64,000 nucleotides of DNA. Source: Desulfoferula mesophila. GTDB lineage: Bacteria > Desulfobacterota > Desulfarculia > Desulfarculales > Desulfarculaceae. Position 1 is the first letter of the stretch; each line of letters starts with the position of its first letter. The DNA lies in assembly GCF_037076455.1 (NCBI RefSeq), contig NZ_AP028679.1, forward strand, positions 4,045,501 to 4,109,500. Reading direction: 5' to 3'. The notes under the pieces are model-generated. The model had not been told where the DNA came from and made no database searches. It worked only from the letters and a program-made list of their open reading frames with translations. Made by a program: the position numbers and the translations under genes. Of the stretch, positions 59,992-64,000 are shown in pieces.

Positions 59992-60544
59992 GCCCGCGCC
60001 GAGGCCGCGCTTCCAGCGGTTTCGGGTGCGCATGGCGAAAACCAGCCCTGAAAAACGACGGGTTGCCGGGGGGTGAAATTTTTTTTGAACCCCCTCCCTG
60101 GGCCGGGACACCATCTTTGGTCATATTTCCCGGTAGTTATCCGCCGCCTTAATCCAATGAGATTAATTTGGGCGAAAAACGCCGAAATATCGCGATAATC
60201 GTCGAAAATAGGATTACGCCTATGTGGCCAAAATATGGCACAGTTGTGACATTATTGAGAAACTCAAGCGTGGATGGAGCTTAGCCCAACTGCCCACAGA
60301 GGCCTTCATTCAGGCACCTACAGAAATTGTCCTTCGATTTACAGTGAAACCAAATGGTTATCATTGTGGTCAAGTGGAGGAAGCTTACGGGCCACGCCGA
60401 GATATATCAAGATTGACCGCTGGTGGGAACAAAAGCAATGATGCTCCAGACACAATGTCGCACCGGGTCACTTTTTAAACACAGTCTTATTCGCTTATTA
60501 ATTCCGCCTTGTCGCGGATTCACGGGGGCCTTTTTTCCTCAACC
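59992..60544. other. AT-richer region upstream of dnaA, possible DUE or foreign DNA
   Basis: GC content drops sharply between about 60070 and 60500. A short T-run hairpin near 60068-60092 may end the ald transcript. Several GAAAA-containing motifs and a TTATCCGCC (60138-60146) could add DnaA contacts. One 84-codon reading frame (listed separately) lies here. No other feature was found. Confidence 0.45.
60224..60478 (+). CDS. 84-aa reading frame of atypical composition
   Basis: A GTG-started frame encoding MAKIWHSCDIIEKLKRGWSL and ending near DTMSHRVTF. Third positions are A/T-rich, unlike all neighbouring genes, and AGGA lies about 10 nt upstream. No family is recognised. It may be a recently acquired gene, a remnant, or chance. 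Confidence 0.35.
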   Translation: MAKIWHSCDIIEKLKRGWSLAQLPTEAFIQAPTEIVLRFTVKPNGYHCGQVEEAYGPRRDISRLTAGGNKSNDAPDTMSHRVTF

Positions 60545-61969
60545 ATGAACTACGGCCAATCACATACGCACAATACCCCCATGTTGGAGCCTTCCCCCAG
60601 CGCCTCGGCCAGGCCAGCCGAGGCGGAAATTTTATGGCGGAAGCTATTGAGCAGCCTGGACGGCGGCCTGGATCCCCAGGACTACGGCCTGTGGCTGGAA
60701 CCACTACAGCCTAAACCCCTGCGGGGTAACCGGCTGGTACTGCTCTGCCCCAACCAATTGCATCTCAACACCGTTCAGCAACGCTTCGCGCCCTTGCTGC
60801 AACAGCATCTGGCCGAGCTGCACCCCGATCTGGAGCTGGTTCTGGAGTCTCCCCGGCCCGCCGCGCGCCGCGCCTCCCAGCCGCCCCCCCCGGCGGCCCC
60901 GGCCCCCCGCCAGATGGAGCTGCCCCGCATGGGGGCCTTGCAGATGCCCCGGCTGAACCAGCGCTACGTTTTCGACAACTTCGTGGCCGGCGGAGGCAAC
61001 GAGTTCGCCTTTGCCGCGGCCAAGGCCCTGGCCGGCGGCGGCGGCTTGTTTTCTAACGGCCTGTTTTTGGTCTCGGGCACCGGCCTGGGCAAGAGCCACC
61101 TCACCCAGGCGGTGGGGCACCAGATCCTGGGCTACATGCCCCAGACCAGAGTGGCCTACCTGACCGCCGAGGACTTCACCAACCAGATGATCGCCGCCAT
61201 CCGGGGCAAGCGGGCCGACCAGTTCAAACAACGCTTCCGCACCGGCTGCGACCTGCTGCTCTTGGAGGAGGTCCAGTTCCTGGCCGGCAAGGACAAGACT
61301 CAGGATGAGCTGGTCTATACCCTGGACGCCCTGGCCGACGCGGGCAAGCGGGTGGTGTTCACCGGGCGCATGGCCCCGGCCCAATTGCAGGGCCTGGCCC
61401 CGGCCCTGGTCAGCCGCCTGGCCGACAGCGTGACCGTGGGCATCGAGCCCCCGGACTTCGCCACCCGGGTGCGCATCCTCAAGCGCCAAGCCGCCCAGGA
61501 GGGCATGGCCGTGCCCCCCGAGGTGCTGGAGTTTTTGTCCCAGGAGATACCCGACGACGTGCGCCGCCTGCGCTCGGCCCTGGTGGGGCTCATGGCCCGC
61601 GCCAGCCTCACCGGACGGCCCCTCGACCTGGGCCTGGCCGCGGAGGTGTTGGGCCAGTTGGCCTCCCGCCTGCGCCGGGTGAGCCCGGCCCAGATCCGCG
61701 ACCTGGTGGCCACGGTCTACGGCATGGAGAGCAAGCTGCTCACCGGCAAGAGCCGCAAAAAGGCGGTGGTGCGGCCGCGCAACCTGGCCATGTGCCTGTG
61801 CCGCCGCCACACCGACGCCTCCTTCGCGGCCATAGGCCAGGTGTTCAACCGCAACCACGCCACGGTGATGTACGGGGTGGACCAGATCGAACGCAAGCTG
61901 GAGATCGAGCCCAAGCTGGCCGCCGAGTTGGCCTTCTTGGAGCAGCGCTTGGGGGTGAGCGGCGGCTAG
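60545..61969 (+). CDS. dnaA: chromosomal replication initiator DnaA (divergent)
   Basis: About 474 residues with all four DnaA domains: domain I (LWRKLLSSLDGGLDPQDYGLWLEPL), a Pro-rich domain II, an AAA+ domain and a helix-turn-helix domain IV (CRRHTDASFAAIGQVFNRNHATVMYG). Walker A is SGTGLGKSH (177-185); Walker B is LLLLEEVQF (237-245), with EE instead of DD. The arginine-finger region keeps SR (LVSRLADS). In domain IV the usual GRDHTTV reads NRNHATV, changing bases-contacting Asp and Thr. The start is uncertain (ATG 60545 or 60581; no clear ribosome site). Confidence 0.9.
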   Translation: MNYGQSHTHNTPMLEPSPSASARPAEAEILWRKLLSSLDGGLDPQDYGLWLEPLQPKPLRGNRLVLLCPNQLHLNTVQQRFAPLLQQHLAELHPDLELVLESPRPAARRASQPPPPAAPAPRQMELPRMGALQMPRLNQRYVFDNFVAGGGNEFAFAAAKALAGGGGLFSNGLFLVSGTGLGKSHLTQAVGHQILGYMPQTRVAYLTAEDFTNQMIAAIRGKRADQFKQRFRTGCDLLLLEEVQFLAGKDKTQDELVYTLDALADAGKRVVFTGRMAPAQLQGLAPALVSRLADSVTVGIEPPDFATRVRILKRQAAQEGMAVPPEVLEFLSQEIPDDVRRLRSALVGLMARASLTGRPLDLGLAAEVLGQLASRLRRVSPAQIRDLVATVYGMESKLLTGKSRKKAVVRPRNLAMCLCRRHTDASFAAIGQVFNRNHATVMYGVDQIERKLEIEPKLAAELAFLEQRLGVSGG

Positions 61970-62024
61970 AGCGGCCTGACCGGGCTAGTGGGCGGACATG
62001 CGGCCACGGCAAAATGCAAGCCAC

Positions 62025-62054
62025 GGGCCAGGCGCTAGCCTGGCCCTTTCTTTT
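62025..62054 (+). terminator. rho-independent terminator after dnaA
   Basis: GGGCCAGGC (62025-62033) pairs perfectly with GCCTGGCCC (62038-62046) around GCTA and is followed by TTTCTTTT. Confidence 0.85.
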
Positions 62055-62150
62055 GGCGTGGGTGGTGGCGGGGACGCGCCGCCGCCCCGAGGCGGGCCGC
62101 TGATTTTTTCTCGCGCTTAAAAATCCCAGGCGATCCGGCCCGCGACCCGC

Positions 62151-62489
62151 TCAGGCCTCACTTGGGAGGTTGAGTTTGTCCTGCCAGATCATGCGCAACA
62201 GTTCCAGGTCTTGGGCGTAGTCGCTTTTCGTTTCGTCCTGGTCGTATTCCAGACGTTCCAGCACCTCGACGATGAAATTGTCCGCGCCCTGCTCGCTCCA
62301 CTCGGATTGCAGCCGCCGGTCGGGGTGAGAACCCCGCGCAAGCTGGAAACGATAGCGGTTCATCAGGCTTTTCAGATCCTTGGCCGAGTATAGATAGCAA
62401 TTTCCGCTTATCCTGGATTGGATCCGGAACACCCCCATCTCCGGCTTCATGCTCTTGTACATTTCCTTGAGTTCTTTTTTGTCGGCCAT
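62151..62489 (-). CDS. GIY-YIG-like protein with degenerate catalytic motifs
   Basis: A 112-residue protein aligned with small GIY-YIG nucleases (MGVFRIQSRISGNCYLYSAKDLKSLMNRYRFQLARGSHPDRRLQSEW...ENF-like DNFIVEVLE). The GIY block is GVF and YIG is replaced by LYS; a final Glu (VEVLE) remains. It may be an inactive or modified nuclease. It lies 3 nt downstream of the DUF6530-like gene. GC content is lower than the surrounding genome. Confidence 0.7.
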   Translation of the reverse strand: MADKKELKEMYKSMKPEMGVFRIQSRISGNCYLYSAKDLKSLMNRYRFQLARGSHPDRRLQSEWSEQGADNFIVEVLERLEYDQDETKSDYAQDLELLRMIWQDKLNLPSEA

Positions 62490-62492
62490 CGC

Positions 62493-62972
62493 TCAATAAC
62501 CCATTTCCCTTAAAATCCGGGCCAGCATCTTAAGCCGCTCTCCGATCAGCTCATCGTCACGGTGCAGGGCCTCTGAAAATAGCTGCATGTCTTCATCGAT
62601 CTTTTCGTTGTCCAGGCAGACGGCGACGGTCATGGCCTCTCCCTGCAGGCCGACCCTGGCGATTTGGGCCTGGTCCTGGTCGTAGAGCTTCTCGTAGCGG
62701 TAGGCCTCCCTGAAATGAAGCAGGGACTGACAGATCATGATCCCCAAATCCAGCACGCGGTGCAGGGGCAATTCCTCTGATTGCCGGGACCACTTGCCCC
62801 CCGTATGCCGCCAAACCTTGGCGGATATCTCGACCTTGCCCCGTTCGTTCCATTGGGCCAGCCCCAAGGAAAGGCCCTTGGCATCGGAATGATTGGCGTA
62901 GCGGCCGTCCACCTTCTCGTAGTCCTCCACCACGAAAACCGGCTTGTGCTTAAGGTATGTAGGGACCTTCAT
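62493..62972 (-). CDS. DUF6530-like conserved protein
   Basis: A 159-residue protein with blocks YANHSDAKGLSLGLAQWNERGKVEIS, SEELPLHRVLDLGIMICQSLLHFREAYRYEKLYD and GERLKMLARILREMGY. It closely recalls a family I know as DUF6530, mostly from Firmicutes; this is from memory. AAAGGGAAAGGGC lies before the ATG. It is the first gene of a two-gene operon driven by a strong promoter with operator palindromes. Function unknown. Confidence 0.7.
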   Translation of the reverse strand: MKVPTYLKHKPVFVVEDYEKVDGRYANHSDAKGLSLGLAQWNERGKVEISAKVWRHTGGKWSRQSEELPLHRVLDLGIMICQSLLHFREAYRYEKLYDQDQAQIARVGLQGEAMTVAVCLDNEKIDEDMQLFSEALHRDDELIGERLKMLARILREMGY

Positions 62973-62991
62973 GCGGCCTGCCCTTTCCCTT

Positions 62992-63050
62992 TTTAGTAAT
63001 TTACTAAATTAGTAATTTATTAAATTAACAGGCCCCGGCCGCGCTGTCAA
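62992..63050 (-). promoter_or_regulatory. promoter-operator of the DUF6530/GIY-YIG-like pair
   Basis: On the minus strand TTGACA (63045-63050) is followed after exactly 17 nt by TAATTT (63022-63027). Overlapping and downstream lie two palindromes 16 nt apart: TTAGTAATTTATTAA (63009-63023, one mismatch) and the perfect TTTAGTAATTTACTAAA (62992-63008). This looks like a repressor-controlled promoter; the repressor gene is not visible nearby. Confidence 0.7.
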
Positions 63051-63081
63051 CCAGGGGACCGAGCAAGTTAAGAGGGATGTG

Positions 63082-63202
63082 AGACAAAGGCAGACGCTGC
63101 AGGGCAAGGCGGCAGGCGAACGAGGGACGCAGGCGTAGTCTACCTACGCCGAGGACCGAGTGACGCCGACAACGCCGCCATGCGGCGTCTGGCGCAGCCG
63201 CC
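63082..63202 (-). repeat. structured stop-abutting repeat, copy R4
   Basis: In the orientation of the adjacent gene it begins at the base after the TAA stop with GGCGGCTGCGCCAGACGCC. The central stem is GGCGTAG (63132-63138) with CTACGCC (63144-63150). Outer pairing GGCGGC with GCCG-CAA-CGCC is present. Confidence 0.75.
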
Positions 63203-63577
63203 TTAGTGCTTGCCGGCTATCACCAGCCGCAACCTCCTCATCCGCCGCTTGATGAGATAGCCCAAGGCGTCGCGGGCCGTGCGCAGCAGGGCCTGGTCCT
63301 CGCGGTCCAGGGGCAGGCAGTCTTCCCGGCGTTGCCGGACCCGCCAAAACGCCAAGCCCAAACCCAGCAGAAGCAGCCCCGCCAGGCCCAGCAGCAGGTA
63401 CAGGCCCAGGCTCGAGGACTCGCTGACCGACGGCGGGGGCGCGGGCGGCCAGAAGGGCGGGGGATCGGCCACGCGAACCACCAAGCAGCCGGGCAGAGCG
63501 GCAAAACAGGCCGTCAGTGGAATGGCCAAGCGGCCAGCCCGATTGTGGAATTTTGAAATCTGTTGACATATACCCAT
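63203..63577 (-). CDS. small membrane or lipoprotein-like hypothetical protein
   Basis: A 124-residue protein. The N-terminal third contains a hydrophobic stretch ending ALPGC, a possible lipobox, then a Pro-rich linker (DPPPFWPPAPPPS). A clear membrane helix (LGLYLLLGLAGLLLLGLGLAF) is followed by a basic C-terminus (RRMRRLRLVIAG). The start is uncertain; no good ribosome site precedes the ATG at 63577. It is divergent from the Mor-like gene. Confidence 0.55.
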   Translation of the reverse strand: MGICQQISKFHNRAGRLAIPLTACFAALPGCLVVRVADPPPFWPPAPPPSVSESSSLGLYLLLGLAGLLLLGLGLAFWRVRQRREDCLPLDREDQALLRTARDALGYLIKRRMRRLRLVIAGKH

Positions 63578-63591
63578 AAAGGCTATATTAA
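63563..63591 (+). promoter_or_regulatory. sigma70-like promoter of the Mor-like gene
   Basis: TTGACA (63563-63568) is followed after 17 nt by TATTAA (63586-63591). It lies about 70 nt before the ATG of the Mor-like gene and overlaps the N-terminal codons of the divergent gene. Confidence 0.6.
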
Positions 63592-63663
63592 CCTGAGCTG
63601 CGAGTGCTTCACCAATAGCACACCGGCAGGATCGTTTTGAACCAAAAGCTTCAAGGAGAAAAC

Positions 63664-63981
63664 ATGGAACAGAACCTTTTGAGGGGTCCGGGCCTGGTGC
63701 CCGGCTGGATGAAGCGGGTGCAGGCCGAGCAGCTCCCCGAGGTGTACCAGGAGATCGCCGGGGTCATCGGGCTGGAGCCCACCCTGCAACTGGCCCAGGT
63801 GTTCTCGGGCAACAGCGTGTACTTCCCCAAGCTGGAGCGCTGTCTGCTGGATTTGCGCAACCAGCTCATCCGCGACGAGTTCGACGGGGCCAACACCCGC
63901 CAACTGGCCCGGCGCTGGGGGCTCTCCACCCGCCACCTGCGCTACATCCTGCACCCCGAGCGCCCCGGTAGTGACAACTAG
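63664..63981 (+). CDS. Mor transcription activator-like DNA-binding protein
   Basis: A 105-residue protein similar to phage Mu Mor/C regulators: LAQVFSGNSVYFPKLERCLLDLRNQLIRDEFDGANTRQLARRWGLSTRHLRYIL contains the beta-strand/Gly-Asn and helix-turn-helix parts. AAGGAG precedes the ATG at 63664. Stand-alone Mor-like genes occur in many bacterial chromosomes, often near mobile elements. No phage genes are visible in the remaining 19 bases. Confidence 0.8.
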   Translation: MEQNLLRGPGLVPGWMKRVQAEQLPEVYQEIAGVIGLEPTLQLAQVFSGNSVYFPKLERCLLDLRNQLIRDEFDGANTRQLARRWGLSTRHLRYILHPERPGSDN

Positions 63982-64000
63982 ACCGCTTGGCCCCCGACCC

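Overview
The window is a 64 kb, high-GC chromosomal segment, most likely from a member of the Desulfobacterota (former Deltaproteobacteria). The gene content fits that group: SelB, an AmmeMemoRadiSam enzyme, a C_GCAxxG_C_C protein, DUF3795, a TAXI-type TRAP transporter, ETF genes and several small zinc-ribbon proteins. No rRNA, tRNA, CRISPR array or complete insertion sequence was seen. The assignment is an inference from gene content, not from a marker phylogeny.

Layout. 1-10.8 kb: an NRAMP-like permease overlapping a P-loop protein, NudC, a thioesterase, a hybrid histidine kinase, an FMN reductase, an SLC13-type carrier, a GlcD-type flavoprotein and an NlpC/P60 lipoprotein, with a repeat-rich gap at 7.2-7.95 kb. 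10.8-24.5 kb: a C_GCAxxG_C_C protein, glyA, then a long plus-strand run (pyrE, three small proteins, a sugar epimerase, a WecA/MraY-CapD fusion, pgeF, pyrK, a transglutaminase-like protein, pyrD, an NTF2-like protein), followed by two tiny minus-strand genes and a CoA-disulfide-reductase-like flavoprotein. 24.8-38.3 kb: an EamA transporter, selB, ruvX-mltG, a TetR regulator with etfBA, and a minus-strand TRAP-TAXI operon headed by a GntR regulator. 38.5-45.8 kb: a split nucleoside-recognition membrane pair, two unknown proteins, M42 and M24 peptidases and a thioesterase in one tight operon, then a Fur-family regulator and catalase. 45.8-58.2 kb: a PlsB/GpsA-like fusion, a class IV aminotransferase, an O-methyltransferase, a cupin, a thiolase-DUF35 fusion, era, amrS-radC-pyrF and tatA. 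58.2-64 kb: a probable replication origin, ald, dnaA, and a lower-GC patch with a DUF6530/GIY-YIG-like pair and a Mor-like DNA-binding protein.

How the genes work together. Pyrimidine synthesis is represented by pyrE, pyrK, pyrD and pyrF at three sites. Lipid and acyl metabolism is represented by etfBA under a TetR regulator with a FadR-like palindrome, three acyl thioesterase or thiolase genes and the PlsB/GpsA fusion. The Fur-family gene and catalase form an oxidative-stress unit with a PerR-like box between them.

The most unusual signals are: (1) a same-strand, helically phased array of nine DnaA-box-like 9-mers about 1.7 kb upstream of dnaA, paired with a DnaA whose DNA-contact loop and Walker B acids differ from the norm; (2) a structured repeat family whose conserved end sits at or within 2 nt of the stop codon of four different genes, with a hairpin that covaries between copies; (3) a PlsB acyltransferase fused to a glycerol-3-phosphate dehydrogenase-like domain that has lost both catalytic lysines; (4) a thiolase with Cys replaced by Ser fused to a DUF35 domain; (5) a compact promoter-operator in front of the DUF6530/GIY-YIG-like pair.
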